Shown one piece after another: positions 13,474 through 23,558 of a stretch of 64,000 nt of DNA. The stretch lies in contig LGFI01000002.1 in the NCBI GenBank assembly GCA_001508155.1, positions 1-64,000 of the forward strand. Reading direction: 5' to 3'. The notes under the pieces were generated by a model. The model worked only from the letters and a program-made list of their open reading frames with translations, was not told the origin of the DNA and did not search any database. How positions within the stretch are numbered: the stretch's first letter is position 1; each line of letters begins with the position of its first letter. The position numbers and the translations under genes are program-made. This stretch comes from Acetothermia bacterium 64_32. Lineage in GTDB: Bacteria > Bipolaricaulota > Bipolaricaulia > Bipolaricaulales > Bipolaricaulaceae.

Positions 13474-14406
13474 TCAACCGACCGGGTGGCGGTAGGGGTG
13501 GCGGAGGAAGTCCTGTACCTCGGCCCGGGTGGGGAGGGAGGAGGCGGCGCCCTTGCGGGTGACGGTGATGGCTGCGGCAGCGTTGGCGTAGCCGATGGCC
13601 TCGTAGGTCCCCTTCCCCTCGGCGAGCGACACCGCCAGGGCAGCATTGAAGGCGTCCCCGGCGGCTGTGGTATCCACCGCCTTCACCTTGTAGGCGGGGA
13701 AGTGGGTCACCCCACCGGGCTCGGCCAGGTACGCCCCATCCTGGTCCGCCTTCACCACCAGGTGCTTGGCCCCGGTGCCGAGGAGGAGCTGAGAAAAGCG
13801 CATAAGATCATCTTTTTTCTTAACCGGGGCCCTGCAAAGGGCGCCCAGTTCCTCCCGGTTTGGGGTTAGGTAGTCCACCCGGTGGAGGGGAAGGGGGGTC
13901 AGGTCCTGCACCGGGGCCGGGTCCAGGACCACCAGGGGGTGATCCTCTGGGAGCCGGCGGAGCAGGAAGGCGAGGGGGGAGATGGGGATCTCCAGCTGTA
14001 GGAGGAGCACATCGGCGCTCCGGACCCGGGGGAGGATCGCCTTCACAAAAGCCTCGTCGATCCGGCCGTTGGCCCCGGGGGCATAGGCGATCTGATTCTG
14101 CCCGTCCCGCCCCACCAGGATCAGGGCCACCCCGGTGATCTCCCCCGGGAGCGCCTCCACCCCGGAGGTGTCCACTCCGGCCGCCCGGGCCACGGAGAGC
14201 AGCTCCTCCCCGTAACGATCCTGCCCGACCCGGCCGAACAGGGCCACCTCGGCCCCCAGGCGGGCGGCTGCGATGGCCTGGTTGTTCCCTTTGCCCCCGG
14301 GGTAGCGGGAAAAGGAGGTGCCGGCGACCGTCTCCCCGGGCCGGGGAAGGCGCTCCACCTCCATCACCAGGTCCATGTTCAGGCTGCCCAACACCGCGAT
14401 CCTCAT
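13474..14406 (-). CDS. rbsK: Ribokinase (PfkB family)
   Basis: 310 residues. The N-terminal GSLNMDLVMEVERLPRPGET and substrate loop YPGGKGNNQAIAAARLG match ribokinase. The C-terminal PfkB signature DTTAAGDAFNAAL contains the catalytic Asp. It phosphorylates ribose at O5; related sugar kinases cannot be excluded from sequence alone. It is the last gene of the long minus-strand run; its ATG overlaps the stop of the beta-CASP gene by 4 bp. No ribose transporter is adjacent. Confidence 0.85.
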   Translation of the reverse strand: MRIAVLGSLNMDLVMEVERLPRPGETVAGTSFSRYPGGKGNNQAIAAARLGAEVALFGRVGQDRYGEELLSVARAAGVDTSGVEALPGEITGVALILVGRDGQNQIAYAPGANGRIDEAFVKAILPRVRSADVLLLQLEIPISPLAFLLRRLPEDHPLVVLDPAPVQDLTPLPLHRVDYLTPNREELGALCRAPVKKKDDLMRFSQLLLGTGAKHLVVKADQDGAYLAEPGGVTHFPAYKVKAVDTTAAGDAFNAALAVSLAEGKGTYEAIGYANAAAAITVTRKGAASSLPTRAEVQDFLRHPYRHPVG

Positions 14407-15734
14407 AGATCTACCGTCTCACGCCAGCCCGGCACGTATACGGAGAGGCCATGTCCGGAGAGCCTTTCCGACAGGGCCTGAAGGGCGGGTTCCTCCCCGT
14501 GCACCAGGAACACCTGTCCCGGGTCGGCGTGTAGGGCCCAGTCCACCAGGATGGGCTGGTCGGCATGGGCCGAGAGCCCGTCTATACGCCAGATGCGGGC
14601 CCGTACCGGCACGATGGAGCCCAGGATCTCGACCCGGGGGGCGCCGTCCAGGATCTGGCGGCCCAGGGTCCCCACCGCCTGGAAGCCCACGAACACCACG
14701 GAGGACTCCGGTCGGGGCAGGTTCTTGCGCAGGTGATGAAGCACCCTCCCCCCGGTACACATGCCGCTCCCGGCGATGACGATGGCCCCCCCCTCGTCCG
14801 AGGGGATGCGCTTGGAGGCCCTTTTGGTGAGGGTGTACTCGAGGAGCTCAAAGTCGAACGGGTCCTTTTTCTTGCGGAAAGTCCTTCGGGCCGGCTCCGG
14901 AAACCGGTCCGTGTAGCGCTCGAATATCCTGGTGGCATGGGTGGCCAGGGGGGAATCCAGGTAGATGCGGCACTTGGGGATCCTCCGCTCCCGCCACAGC
15001 CTGAACAGGATGTACAGCACCTCCTGGGTCCTCTCCAGGGCGAAGGAGGGGATGATCACGTTCCCCCCCGCGGAAAAGGTTTCCACTATGGCCTGGCGCA
15101 AAAGCTCTATCGACTCCTCTATCGGCCGGTGCACCCGGTCCCCATAGGTGGACTCCAAGACCAGCACGTCGGCCTTAGGGGGGTAGGTGGGGTCCTCCAC
15201 CAGGGGCTTCCCCCGGTTCCCAAGGTCGCCGGAGAACACTATGGTCTTCCCCTCTACCTGAAGCTCCACGAAGGCGGCCCCCAGGATATGGCCCGCGTCC
15301 TTGAACTTGGCCTGGATCCCCCCAGGGAGGGGGAGGGGCTCCTCGTATTCCAGGTGGACCTGGAATCGGTCCAGGGCAGCTAGGGCGTCCTCCCCGGTGT
15401 AAAGGGCCGCCTCCCCCTCCTCCTCCTGGATCCGGGCGGCGTCCATGAGCATGATGTGGGCGATGTCCCGGGTGGGAACGGTGGAAGCGACCCTACCCCG
15501 GAAGCCCTCCCGCACCAGCCTGGGGATGAGCCCCAGGTGGTCCAGGTGCCCGTGGGTGAGGAGGAGCCAGTCGACCTCCTTCGGATCAAAAGGGAAGGGC
15601 TCGTAGTTCCTCTCCTCCAGGTCCGGCGGGCCCTGGAACATGCCGCAGTCCACCAGGATCTGGCTTCCCCCAGCCTCCAGGTGGAAGCAGGAACCGGTGA
15701 CGGTGCCGGCGGCCCCGGCGAAGGTGAGCCTCAC
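14403..15734 (-). CDS. Beta-CASP metallo-beta-lactamase-fold ribonuclease
   Basis: 443 residues. The MBL core shows LTHGHLDHLGL (HxHxDH zinc motif), and the CASP region begins around VLVLESTYGDRVHR. The C-terminal FLVHGEEPALQAL carries a conserved His. It resembles the YSH1/CPSF-type RNA exonucleases (COG1236) rather than RNase J. The GTG start at 15734 has AGGAGGT five bases upstream and a 4-bp GTGA overlap with the NuoF stop; the open frame further upstream lies inside the NuoF gene in another frame. An RNA nuclease at the end of a hydrogenase run is unusual. Confidence 0.88.
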   Translation of the reverse strand: MRLTFAGAAGTVTGSCFHLEAGGSQILVDCGMFQGPPDLEERNYEPFPFDPKEVDWLLLTHGHLDHLGLIPRLVREGFRGRVASTVPTRDIAHIMLMDAARIQEEEGEAALYTGEDALAALDRFQVHLEYEEPLPLPGGIQAKFKDAGHILGAAFVELQVEGKTIVFSGDLGNRGKPLVEDPTYPPKADVLVLESTYGDRVHRPIEESIELLRQAIVETFSAGGNVIIPSFALERTQEVLYILFRLWRERRIPKCRIYLDSPLATHATRIFERYTDRFPEPARRTFRKKKDPFDFELLEYTLTKRASKRIPSDEGGAIVIAGSGMCTGGRVLHHLRKNLPRPESSVVFVGFQAVGTLGRQILDGAPRVEILGSIVPVRARIWRIDGLSAHADQPILVDWALHADPGQVFLVHGEEPALQALSERLSGHGLSVYVPGWRETVDL

Positions 15735-17344
15735 CGGTACACCTCCTGGGGTTCCCGACAGTGGGGACAGGGCCCCCCGAAAAGGTGACCTTCGAACTCC
15801 CCCCGGAACCGACTCAGGCAGGTCTTCACCGGCAGGGCCACCGACTGGCCAAGCGGGCACAGGGAGGCCAGGCTCATGGCATCCACCGTCTCCAGCATGA
15901 GCTCAAGTGTACGCCTGTCCCCCTCCCCCCGGCGAATCGCCTCCACCAGGCGCACCAGGGCATCGGTCCCGGCCCGGCAGGGGGTGCACTGGCCGCACGA
16001 CTCATGCCGGAAGAAGCGCAGCACCGAGGCCAACATGTCCACCATGCAGGTCGATTCGTCCATGACCAACACCGCCCCCGAGCCCAGGGCGGCGGCCAGC
16101 TCCCTGAGGGAGTCGAAGTCCATCCGGACGTCCAGGTCCTGGGGGGAGAGGAAGGCCCCTGCTGCCCCCCCGACCAGCACCCCTTTGAGCCTGCGCCCCT
16201 CCGGGAGCCCACCCCCGAGCTCGTAGACCAGTGTCCGCAAGGGGGTGCCCATCTCCACCTCCACCAGGCCCGGGAACCGCACATGCCCCAGGATGGTGTA
16301 CACCTTGGTGCCCGGACAGGTGGGGGTGCCCAAGGTGCGGTACCAATCGGCCCCCTGCCGGAGGATCTCCGGGACGCTGGCCAGGGTCTCCACGTTGTTC
16401 ACCACCGTGGGCCGGCCCCATAGGCCGCAGGTGACGGGGTAAGGGGGTCTGATCCTGGGCCAGCCGCGCTTGCCCTCCAGGGATTCGATGAGGGAGGTCT
16501 CCTCCCCGCACACGTAGGCCCCGGCCCCGGGCCGCACCTCAAGGTCGAAGGAGAAGTCCGTGCCCAGGATGTGCTCGCCCAGAAGGCCGCACTCCCTGGC
16601 CTGGGAGATGGCCCGCTCCATCCGGGCTATCGAAAGGCCGTACTCCCCCCGGATGTAGATGAAGCCCTTCTTCGCCCCCACGGCGTAGCCACAAAGCAGC
16701 ATCCCCTCGATGAGCTTTTGGGGGTCCCCCTCCAGGATGAGCCGGTCCTTGAAGGTACCGGGCTCCCCCTCGTCGGCGTTGCAGATCACGTATTTCTCCT
16801 GCCCGGGGGCGCGGCGCACCGCCTCCCATTTTATCCCGGTGGGAAAACCCGCCCCGCCCCGGCCCCGGAGCCCGGACCGCTTTATCTCCCCGAGCACCTC
16901 CTCCGGGGTCATTTCCCTGAGGGCCCGCTCCAGGCCGGCATAGCCCCCGGCGGCGATGTACTCCTCGATCTCCTCGGGGTCTATCACCCCGCAGTTCCTC
17001 AGGACCACCCGCACCTGCCGGCCCAGGACCTGGCGGGGCTCGGTCTGGGGCACCGCAGCGGGAAGCCTGAGCCTCTCCACCGGCCGCCCCTTCAGGAGGT
17101 GCTCCTCCACTATCTGGGGGACGTCCTCCGGGGTCACCCCGGCGTAGTACACCCCCTCCGGGTAGACCACGAGCACCACCCCCCGGCCGGAGATCCCCAG
17201 GGTGCCCGTCTCCACCACCTGGACCTCTTCCTCCAGCCCCACCCGGGAGAGCCCCTCCCGCAGGGCGGAGATCACCTGGTCCACCCCGGCCAGGCGGGCC
17301 TCCTCGTCCACCCCCACCAGCACATGTGCCCGCGCGATCCTCAT
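15731..17344 (-). CDS. Second NuoF-like NADH/FMN subunit (Cys-poor N-terminal domain)
   Basis: 537 residues. Residues 1-100 look like a thioredoxin-fold domain but lack the four Fe-S cysteines (VGVDEEARLAG and ETGTLGISGRG where paralogs have Cys). Then comes an intact NuoF core: FMN loop [14 protein letters not shown] loop CNADEGEPGTFKDR, and [4Fe-4S] ligands in ESCGQCTPC plus SLCPLGQS. The C-terminus ends in a short CPHC tail instead of the two ferredoxin clusters found in the neighbouring NuoF. It is a flavin subunit, probably of a second diaphorase module. The ATG overlaps the NuoE stop by 4 bp; upstream open frame is rejected. Confidence 0.85.
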   Translation of the reverse strand: MRIARAHVLVGVDEEARLAGVDQVISALREGLSRVGLEEEVQVVETGTLGISGRGVVLVVYPEGVYYAGVTPEDVPQIVEEHLLKGRPVERLRLPAAVPQTEPRQVLGRQVRVVLRNCGVIDPEEIEEYIAAGGYAGLERALREMTPEEVLGEIKRSGLRGRGGAGFPTGIKWEAVRRAPGQEKYVICNADEGEPGTFKDRLILEGDPQKLIEGMLLCGYAVGAKKGFIYIRGEYGLSIARMERAISQARECGLLGEHILGTDFSFDLEVRPGAGAYVCGEETSLIESLEGKRGWPRIRPPYPVTCGLWGRPTVVNNVETLASVPEILRQGADWYRTLGTPTCPGTKVYTILGHVRFPGLVEVEMGTPLRTLVYELGGGLPEGRRLKGVLVGGAAGAFLSPQDLDVRMDFDSLRELAAALGSGAVLVMDESTCMVDMLASVLRFFRHESCGQCTPCRAGTDALVRLVEAIRRGEGDRRTLELMLETVDAMSLASLCPLGQSVALPVKTCLSRFRGEFEGHLFGGPCPHCREPQEVYR

Positions 17345-17805
17345 CTTTCCTCCCGATAGCGCGTCAGGATCCCCTTGAGCCTCTCCGGGGTAAGGTTGCC
17401 ATAGACCTCGTCGTCGATCATCATCGCCGGCGCCACCCCACACACCCCAAGGCAGCTGGTGAGCTCCAGGGTGAACAGGCCGTCCTTTGTGGTCTCGCCC
17501 ACGTCAATCCCCAGCTCCTCCCGCAGGGCGGCCAAAACCGACCAGGCCCCGGCCAGATGACAAGGGGGGGAATCACAAAGCCTGATGATATGCCTTCCCC
17601 GGGGCACAAGCGAGAACATTGAATAGAAGGTGACCGCGTCGTGCACCGCAGAGAGCGGAAGCGAAAGGTATTCGGCCACCAAGCGCAGGTCCTCCCCGGT
17701 CAGATAATTACGCGGGTTTGCTCGCTGAAGCTCATGTAGGATCGCAAGAAGCTGGTCCCGTTCCTTCGGGAAGCGATGGATGATCTCAAGCTTTTCCACG
17801 GTCAC
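17341..17805 (-). CDS. NuoE-like [2Fe-2S] subunit (HydC/HoxE type), second copy
   Basis: 154 residues. A helical N-terminus is followed by the thioredoxin-like [2Fe-2S] domain with ligands in CDSPPC (C-x4-C) and SCLGVCG (C-x3-C). In HydC/HoxE proteins this cluster takes part in electron flow at the NAD(H) end of the complex. The GTG start at 17805 forms a GTGA overlap with the HydB-like gene. It lies between two NuoF genes, so it could serve either. Confidence 0.88.
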   Translation of the reverse strand: MTVEKLEIIHRFPKERDQLLAILHELQRANPRNYLTGEDLRLVAEYLSLPLSAVHDAVTFYSMFSLVPRGRHIIRLCDSPPCHLAGAWSVLAALREELGIDVGETTKDGLFTLELTSCLGVCGVAPAMMIDDEVYGNLTPERLKGILTRYREER

Positions 17806-19592
17806 CCCTTTCTCCCAGGAAGCCTCTCTATGGCCCCAAACGGGCAGGCGGCCTGGCAGGCCCCACACCGGATGCACAGGGACTGGTCGATTCGGTAGGG
17901 GGGGCTGCCCGGGGTGCCGCTGATGGCCCCGGTGGGACAGGCCCGCCGGCAGGCATCGCAGCCCCGACACAGCTCGGGGTCGATCCGGTAGTGGATCAGG
18001 GCCGGGCACACCCCGGCCGGACACGCCCCCTCCCGGATGTGGGCCAGGTACTCGTCCCGGAAGTAGCGCAGGGTGGAAAGGACGGGGTTCGGCGCCGTCT
18101 GCCCCAGCCCACACAGGGAAGCGCTTTTCACAAGCTGCGCCAGCTCCTCAAGGCGCTGCAGGTCCTCCTCGGTGCCCTCGCCGCTTGTTATCCGATTCAA
18201 TATCGAAAGCATCGTCTGGGTGCCCACCCGGCAGGGGGTGCATTTGCCGCACGATTCCTCGGCGGTGAACTCCAGGAAGAACTTGGCCACGTTCACCATG
18301 CAGGCCGAGTCATCGAGCACGATCACCCCCCCGGAGCCCATGATCGCCCCGTGCCCGCGGAGGGACTCGTAATCCACGGGGACATCGAGGAGCCCCTCCG
18401 GAAGACACCCCCCCGATGGCCCTCCGATCTGAACCGCCTTGAACTTCCGGCCCTCTGGGACCCCGCCGCCCACGTCGAAGATCAGCTCCCTGAGCGTGAT
18501 CCCCATGGGAACCTCCACGAGCCCCGTGTTTCGGACCTGCCCGGCCAGGGCGAACACCTTGGTGCCCTTGCTGGTTTCAGTGCCGATGGCGGAAAACCAG
18601 TCGGCGCCGTTTTGGATGATGTGCCGGACGTTGGCGAAGGTCTCCACGTTGTTTATCAGGGTTGGCTTTCCCCACAGGCCGGACTGGGCTGGGTAGGGAG
18701 GCCTGGGGCGGGGCTCCCCCCGGCGGCCCTCGATAGAGGCGATGAGGGCGGTCTCCTCCCCGCACACGAAAGCCCCGGCCCCCATGCGGAGCTCCACGTT
18801 GAAGGAGAAGCCCGTCTCCAGGATGTCCTCCCCCAAAAGCCCCAGCTTTCGAGCCTGGGAGATGGCCTCCTCCAGGCGTCGGATGGCCAGGGGGTACTCG
18901 GCCCGCACGTAGATGTAGCCTGATTTGGCGCCCACGGCGTAGGCGGCGATGGCCATCCCCTCCAGCACCGCGTGGGGATCCCCCTCCAGGATGGCCCGGT
19001 CCATGAACGCCCCGGGGTCCCCCTCGTCCGCGTTGCAGATCACGTACTTCTCGCCCCCAGGGGCCTTCCGCACGAGCTCCCACTTCGTCCCGGTGGGGAA
19101 GCCCGCGCCGCCCCGGCCCCGGAGCCCGGACCGCTTTATCTCCTCGATCACCTCCTCTGGGGACATCTCGGTGAGGGCCCGCCCCAGGGCCTCATAGCCC
19201 CCGGCGGCGATGTACTCCTCGATCCGCTCGGGGTCGATCACGCCGCAGTTTGACAGGACCACCTTCCTTTGGCGGGAGAAGAAGGGAAGCTCTTGGGGGC
19301 TTGGGGCCCCTTCCCTCCACAGGAGCCGGGCCACGGGCCTGCCTTTGAGGAAGTGCTCCACTACGATCTCCTCGGCGTCCTGGGGCCGGACCTTGATGTA
19401 GAAGGTGCCCTCCGGGTAGATCAGCATCACCGGGCCTAGCTCGCAGGGCCCCATGCAGCCCGTCTCCACGATCCTCACCTCTTCCGCGAGGCCGTGGGCG
19501 GCCAGGGAGGAAAGCAGGGCCTTTTTCACCTCCTGGGCCCCGGAGGACAGGCAGGCGGTGCCGGAGCAGAGGAGCACCTCGAGCCGTCTCAT
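17802..19592 (-). CDS. HydB-like NuoF subunit with extra Fe-S domains (bifurcating type)
   Basis: 596 residues in three parts. The N-terminal thioredoxin-like [2Fe-2S] domain has all four Cys (LLCSGTAC and ETGCMGPC). The NuoF core has [24 protein letters not shown] and a [4Fe-4S] set ESCGKCTPC plus SLCGLGQT. The C-terminus has two [4Fe-4S] ferredoxin motifs ([12 protein letters not shown] and [12 protein letters not shown]). This layout is that of HydB/HndC of electron-bifurcating hydrogenases, not of plain HoxF. It should bind FMN and oxidise or reduce NAD(P)H. The ATG overlaps the maturation protease stop by 4 bp. Confidence 0.92.
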   Translation of the reverse strand: MRRLEVLLCSGTACLSSGAQEVKKALLSSLAAHGLAEEVRIVETGCMGPCELGPVMLIYPEGTFYIKVRPQDAEEIVVEHFLKGRPVARLLWREGAPSPQELPFFSRQRKVVLSNCGVIDPERIEEYIAAGGYEALGRALTEMSPEEVIEEIKRSGLRGRGGAGFPTGTKWELVRKAPGGEKYVICNADEGDPGAFMDRAILEGDPHAVLEGMAIAAYAVGAKSGYIYVRAEYPLAIRRLEEAISQARKLGLLGEDILETGFSFNVELRMGAGAFVCGEETALIASIEGRRGEPRPRPPYPAQSGLWGKPTLINNVETFANVRHIIQNGADWFSAIGTETSKGTKVFALAGQVRNTGLVEVPMGITLRELIFDVGGGVPEGRKFKAVQIGGPSGGCLPEGLLDVPVDYESLRGHGAIMGSGGVIVLDDSACMVNVAKFFLEFTAEESCGKCTPCRVGTQTMLSILNRITSGEGTEEDLQRLEELAQLVKSASLCGLGQTAPNPVLSTLRYFRDEYLAHIREGACPAGVCPALIHYRIDPELCRGCDACRRACPTGAISGTPGSPPYRIDQSLCIRCGACQAACPFGAIERLPGRKG

Positions 19593-20017
19593 GTCCTCCC
19601 CCCTCCCAGGTAGGCCATGAGCCTCCCCACCAGCCCCTGGGCGGCCCGCAGGGTGGGGCGGGAGAACCCCTCCCCGAAGGAGAGGTCCCGCGCCGGCACC
19701 GTGACCAGCCATGCCTCCGGGACCCTTCCGAACAGCCTCTGGGCCCAGGAGAGGAGGCCCTTTGGGGAGAAGGAGTGGAGCAAGGAGGGCTCCGGGCCGG
19801 GCCGGAGCCGCTCCCAGCGCACCGGGCCCGCCCCCACCCGCGCGTCCACGAAGATGGCAAGGTCGGAGGTGGCGATCTTGGGGATGAGCTCGGGGACCAG
19901 GGCCTGGGCGGTCACCACCTCCACCCCGGGCAGGCCCTCCAGCCTCCGGGCCACCCACAGGCCCACGCCGTCGTCCCGCCGCAGGGGGTGGCCAAACCCC
20001 ACCACCAGGGTCTTCAT
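19589..20017 (-). CDS. Hydrogenase maturation protease
   Basis: 142 residues of the HyaD/HycI family. The N-terminal [13 protein letters not shown] corresponds to the Ni-binding GxGNxLxxDDGxG; Asn is replaced by His here. A second acidic ligand lies in IFVDAR, and a downstream SFSPKGL segment matches the usual HxLSP region loosely. It should remove the C-terminal peptide of the large subunit after Ni insertion. It sits directly behind the large subunit gene with ATGA overlaps on both sides. hypA-F genes are not in the window. Confidence 0.9.
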   Translation of the reverse strand: MKTLVVGFGHPLRRDDGVGLWVARRLEGLPGVEVVTAQALVPELIPKIATSDLAIFVDARVGAGPVRWERLRPGPEPSLLHSFSPKGLLSWAQRLFGRVPEAWLVTVPARDLSFGEGFSRPTLRAAQGLVGRLMAYLGGGRT

Positions 20018-21435
20018 CTCTCCCTCCAGGAGATCAGTTCCCCCCGGGGGCCGTAGAGCTCCACCCGCAGGGGGAGCCTGCCCACCGCGTGCACCGAGCA
20101 GGAAAGGCACGGATCGTAGGCCCGGATCCCCCCCTCCAGGCGGTTGAGGAGCCCTTCCGTGATCTCGCGCCCGGTGAGGAAGTGCTGGGCGATCTGGGCT
20201 ACAGTGCGGTTCATGGCCAGGTTGTTGTGCCCGGTGGAGACGATCAGGTTTGCCCACCGGATGACCCCGTCCTCGTCCACCCGGTAGTGGTGCAGCAGGG
20301 TCCCCCGGGGGGCCTCGTGGGCCCCCACCCCCTCGAGCTCGTTGATCCCCGCCTCGGCCCTCACCCTGGGGGAAAAGAGGTCCGGATCATCCAGATGCCT
20401 TTCGATCCTTTCCAGGGCGGCCAGGATCTCGATGAGGCGGGCGTAGTGGTAGTGGAAGGAGGAGGTGACGGCCTTGCCCTCAGCCAGGGCCCGGAAGCGG
20501 GCCAGGGCCTCGTCCGCCAAGGGGGTCCCCATCCGGTCACAGCAGTTGAGGCGCGCCAGGGGCCCCACCCGGTATAGGCCCTCTGGGTAGCCTGCCTCCT
20601 TGTAGTAAGGGAACTTTAGGTAACTCCAGCCCTCGGTCTTTTCGGCGATGTACTCCCCGTAGCGGGCTGGGTCCAGCCCGTCGGCCACCACGTTGCGCTC
20701 TGCGTCCACAAACCTGATCCGCCCGGAGTAGTGCTCCCAGGTGCCGTCCGGGGCCACCAGGGCCATGAACAGGCTGGGGAAGTCCCCGAAGGTGGCGATC
20801 TCCTCTTGCCAGGCATCTAGGTGTGACTCGTAAAGGGAGATGGCGTCCTGGGCGATGCGCAGGGCCTCGGGGAGGCCGGCGGCCAGGGCGTCCCTGGCCT
20901 CCTCGGAAAGCGGGGCCCTCACCCCCCCGGGCACGGCCCAGGCAGGATGGATCCTCCTGCCCCCCAGGGCCTCGATGACCCTTTGGCCGTAGGCCCGAAG
21001 CCGGATCCCGTCCAGAGCCAGCTCCGGCTTCTCCTCCGCAAGGCCAAGCACGTTCCGGCGGGCGGGGTCGTAGTCCCAGCCCAAAAGGAGGTCGGGGCTG
21101 GAGAGGTGGAAGAAGGAAAGGGCGTGGGACTGGACGAACTGGCCCAGGTTCATGAGCCGGCGGAGCTTGTCCGCCGCCCGGGGGACCCTGACCGCCAGGA
21201 TCGCATCCCCGGCCTTGGCCGAGCACAGGAGGTGGGAGACCGGGCAGATGCCGCAGATGCGGGCGGTGAGGGCGGGCATCTCCCACAGGGTGCGGCCCCG
21301 GCAGAACCGCTCGAACCCACGGGCCTCGGTCACGTGGAACTTGGCCTCCTTTACCCTTCCGTCCTCCCCCAGCCGCAGGGTGATAAGCCCGTGCCCCTCA
21401 ATGCGCGTAACCGGGATCTTTATCCTCTTCATCAT
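20014..21435 (-). CDS. hoxH: [NiFe]-hydrogenase large subunit (group 3d/HydL-like)
   Basis: 473 residues. The proximal nickel motif is [10 protein letters not shown] near residue 60 and the distal motif [10 protein letters not shown] lies about 30 residues from the end. Protease cleavage after that His would remove a tail of roughly 25 residues. These motifs match soluble bidirectional (HoxH-type) enzymes and the large subunit of bifurcating HydABCSL. Two consecutive ATGs occur (21435, 21432) after GAGGGGG. It follows the small subunit gene by 6 bp. Confidence 0.95.
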   Translation of the reverse strand: MMKRIKIPVTRIEGHGLITLRLGEDGRVKEAKFHVTEARGFERFCRGRTLWEMPALTARICGICPVSHLLCSAKAGDAILAVRVPRAADKLRRLMNLGQFVQSHALSFFHLSSPDLLLGWDYDPARRNVLGLAEEKPELALDGIRLRAYGQRVIEALGGRRIHPAWAVPGGVRAPLSEEARDALAAGLPEALRIAQDAISLYESHLDAWQEEIATFGDFPSLFMALVAPDGTWEHYSGRIRFVDAERNVVADGLDPARYGEYIAEKTEGWSYLKFPYYKEAGYPEGLYRVGPLARLNCCDRMGTPLADEALARFRALAEGKAVTSSFHYHYARLIEILAALERIERHLDDPDLFSPRVRAEAGINELEGVGAHEAPRGTLLHHYRVDEDGVIRWANLIVSTGHNNLAMNRTVAQIAQHFLTGREITEGLLNRLEGGIRAYDPCLSCSVHAVGRLPLRVELYGPRGELISWRER

Positions 21436-21441
21436 TCCCCC

Positions 21442-21981
21442 TCAGCCAAACCTAAGGTCTTCCCCGGACAAGGTGAGGGCCTCCCCGGAAAGGAGCCTCT
21501 GGATGAACCGCCAGATCCGCTCGGCCGGGGGGGGACAGCCGTGGAGGAAGCCATCCACCGGCACCACCATGGAAAGCGGCAGGGCCCGGGGGAGGAGCTT
21601 GGGAACCTCCCCCTCTTCCAGCCCCGGTACCTCCCCCTCCCCGTAGACCTCGTGGAGGACCTCCTCCCTGGGGATCGGGTTGCGCATGGAGGGCACGTTG
21701 CCGGTCACAGCACAGTCCCCCAGGGCCACCACCAGCCTGCTCTTCTTCCGGATCTCCTGGATCAGGTGTAGGTGCTCGGCGTTCCCCACCGCCCCCTCTA
21801 CAAAGGTGACGTCCACCCCGTCCGGGAACCCCTTTATGTCCACCACCGGGGAGTAGACGAGCTCTACCTTCCTTGCCAGCTCCAACAGGCGTTCATCCAG
21901 GTCCAAGAGCGACATATGGCAGCCAGAGCAGCCGGAGAGCCACACGGTGGCCACGCGCACCTTGCCCTTCGCCTCAGACAC
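21442..21981 (-). CDS. hoxY: [NiFe]-hydrogenase small subunit (HoxY/HydS-like)
   Basis: 179 residues, the short soluble form without a Tat signal. Proximal [4Fe-4S] ligands appear in [29 protein letters not shown] and FLHGCPPP. It transfers electrons between the Ni-Fe site and the HoxU-like subunit. It overlaps the preceding HoxU gene by 8 bp. Confidence 0.95.
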   Translation of the reverse strand: MSEAKGKVRVATVWLSGCSGCHMSLLDLDERLLELARKVELVYSPVVDIKGFPDGVDVTFVEGAVGNAEHLHLIQEIRKKSRLVVALGDCAVTGNVPSMRNPIPREEVLHEVYGEGEVPGLEEGEVPKLLPRALPLSMVVPVDGFLHGCPPPAERIWRFIQRLLSGEALTLSGEDLRFG

Positions 21982-22675
21982 GGGGCCTCCTTTCCGTCAC
22001 CTCGGCCAGGACCTGGGGGCGTTTTTCCTGCTCGGCCGTGGCCACCCCCCGCTCGGCCAGGGCGCCCACCGGGCAGGCCTGTACGCACTTCCCACATCCC
22101 GTACAGGTCTCGGACTCCCCCCAGGGCCCTCCCAGGTCGGGCTCCACCAGGGTATTCACCCCCCGGCCGGCAAAGCCCCAGGTCATCGCCCCCTCCACCT
22201 CGGAGCAAGCCCGCACACACCGCCCACAGAGCACACACCTGTTCGGGTCGTACACGAACTTCTCATGGCTGGCGTCCAGGGAGAGCCCCGGGAAGCGGTA
22301 GGGGAAACGCACCGCGTCCATCCCCAGCTCGCAGGCCAGGTCCTGGAGCTCACAGTGGCCGTTTGAGACGCAGATGGAGCAGATGTGGTTCCGCTCGGCG
22401 AACAGCAGCTCCAGGACCATCCTCCGCAGCTCTTTTAGGCGCTGGGAGCCCGTCACCACCCGCATCCCCTCCTCTGCCGGGGTGGCGCAGGCCGGGACCA
22501 GCTTTCCGTTCCAGTTTGCCACCTCCACCAGGCACAGGCGGCAGGAGCCGCGTGGGGAGAGCCCCTCCAGGTAGCACAGGGTGGGGATGCGGATCCCGGC
22601 GGCCCGGGCCGCCTCCAGGATGGTCTGGCCCGGACGGGCCTGCACAGTCCTGCCATCTATCTCCAAGGTGATCAT
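21974..22675 (-). CDS. hoxU: HoxU-like Fe-S subunit of the hydrogenase
   Basis: 233 residues. An N-terminal [2Fe-2S] ferredoxin domain ([15 protein letters not shown] with Cys later in PACATP) is followed by a NuoG-type His/Cys [4Fe-4S] segment ([12 protein letters not shown]). Two [4Fe-4S] ferredoxin motifs follow ([11 protein letters not shown] and [12 protein letters not shown]). It links the small subunit to the flavin subunit and corresponds to HydA of HydABCSL. The ATG overlaps the preceding gene stop by 4 bp. Confidence 0.93.
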   Translation of the reverse strand: MITLEIDGRTVQARPGQTILEAARAAGIRIPTLCYLEGLSPRGSCRLCLVEVANWNGKLVPACATPAEEGMRVVTGSQRLKELRRMVLELLFAERNHICSICVSNGHCELQDLACELGMDAVRFPYRFPGLSLDASHEKFVYDPNRCVLCGRCVRACSEVEGAMTWGFAGRGVNTLVEPDLGGPWGESETCTGCGKCVQACPVGALAERGVATAEQEKRPQVLAEVTERRPRV

Positions 22676-23040
22676 CCCTCCACCTTTCGCACCTCGATCA
22701 CGTGGTCTTGGATGGGCCGACCGTTCACCACGTGCTCGGCCACCAGGCGGCGGGCCAGGGCCTCGTCCACTTCCCCGTACACGGTGATGCGGCCCTCCTC
22801 GTGTATCTCCACCACCGGTTCCTTGGCTGCCAGGCCCCGCTCCCCGGTCTGGGTGACGATCACGTCCCCCAGGCCCCGGCGGGCCAGCTCGTCCATGATC
22901 GCCCGCAGGGTCTGGCGGGCCCCGGCGGCCAGGCCGGACGTCCCCATGCCAACCACGATCTTCACCCGGGCGGTCCCGCCCCGCAGCCGCAGCCTCTCCT
23001 TGGCCCGCTCCCGGATCCGGCGCAACTCCTCAAGGTTCAT
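22672..23040 (-). CDS. HndB-like thioredoxin-fold protein without cysteines
   Basis: 122 residues. It matches the stand-alone (2Fe-2S) thioredoxin-like proteins next to hydrogenases (KIVVGMGTSGLAAGARQTL, EHVVNGRPIQDHVI). However, the residues that are Cys in iron-binding members are Ser, Glu and Ala (MGTSGLAAG, QTGERGLAAKEP), and there is no Cys at all. It therefore should not bind an Fe-S cluster and may be structural. ATGA overlaps on both sides lock it into the hydrogenase operon. Confidence 0.75.
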   Translation of the reverse strand: MNLEELRRIRERAKERLRLRGGTARVKIVVGMGTSGLAAGARQTLRAIMDELARRGLGDVIVTQTGERGLAAKEPVVEIHEEGRITVYGEVDEALARRLVAEHVVNGRPIQDHVIEVRKVEG

Positions 23041-23558
23041 TCCTCCTCCTTTAACCCCACCTGGCCCAGGCCCCGGCGCAGCCTCCCCTCAAGCTCCCTC
23101 AACCCCCCCACCCTGTCCCCTGAGGTGAGGGTCCAGGTACGCCCCTCCCCCGCGAACCTGAGGGTGAACTCCACCTGGGGGTTGGAGAGGACAAGCGGCG
23201 CCACGGTGCCGGCCAGGTCCCCCAAGGGGGGGCGATCTGGGTGCCCGTAGGGGACGACGAGCCTTACCTTGGTCCCCCGGCCCGGGGCCGAGTCCACATC
23301 CAGCCGGCCCCCCAGCTCCTCTGCGGTCTGCCGCACCAAGGCCAGGCCCAGACCGATCCCATGGGGGGCGTCCTTGGTGGTGAAAAACGGGTCCAGGGCA
23401 CGGGAGACCTCCCCTTCGGACATCCCCCGGCCGTCATCCTCCACCTCCAGCACAAGAAACCCCCCACTCCTTTCCAAAGAAATCTTGATCCTCCTCGCCC
23501 CGGCACGCAACGCGTTCAATATGAGGTCCGCCACGTGCAGGGATAGGTCCTCGATCAT
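23037..23558 (-). CDS. HATPase (histidine-kinase-like) protein in hydrogenase operon
   Basis: 173 residues. The N-terminal 100 residues are a GHKL ATPase: N-box HVADLILNALRAGA, G1 VEDDGRGM, G2 GIGLGLALVRQTAEELGG, and GRGT near the end. There is no phospho-acceptor His domain and no sensor. The last 70 residues are a variable beta-rich segment of unknown role. Similar proteins occur beside [FeFe]-hydrogenase genes in Thermotogae and Firmicutes. ATGA overlaps join it to NuoE and to the HndB-like gene. Confidence 0.8.
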   Translation of the reverse strand: MIEDLSLHVADLILNALRAGARRIKISLERSGGFLVLEVEDDGRGMSEGEVSRALDPFFTTKDAPHGIGLGLALVRQTAEELGGRLDVDSAPGRGTKVRLVVPYGHPDRPPLGDLAGTVAPLVLSNPQVEFTLRFAGEGRTWTLTSGDRVGGLRELEGRLRRGLGQVGLKEEE

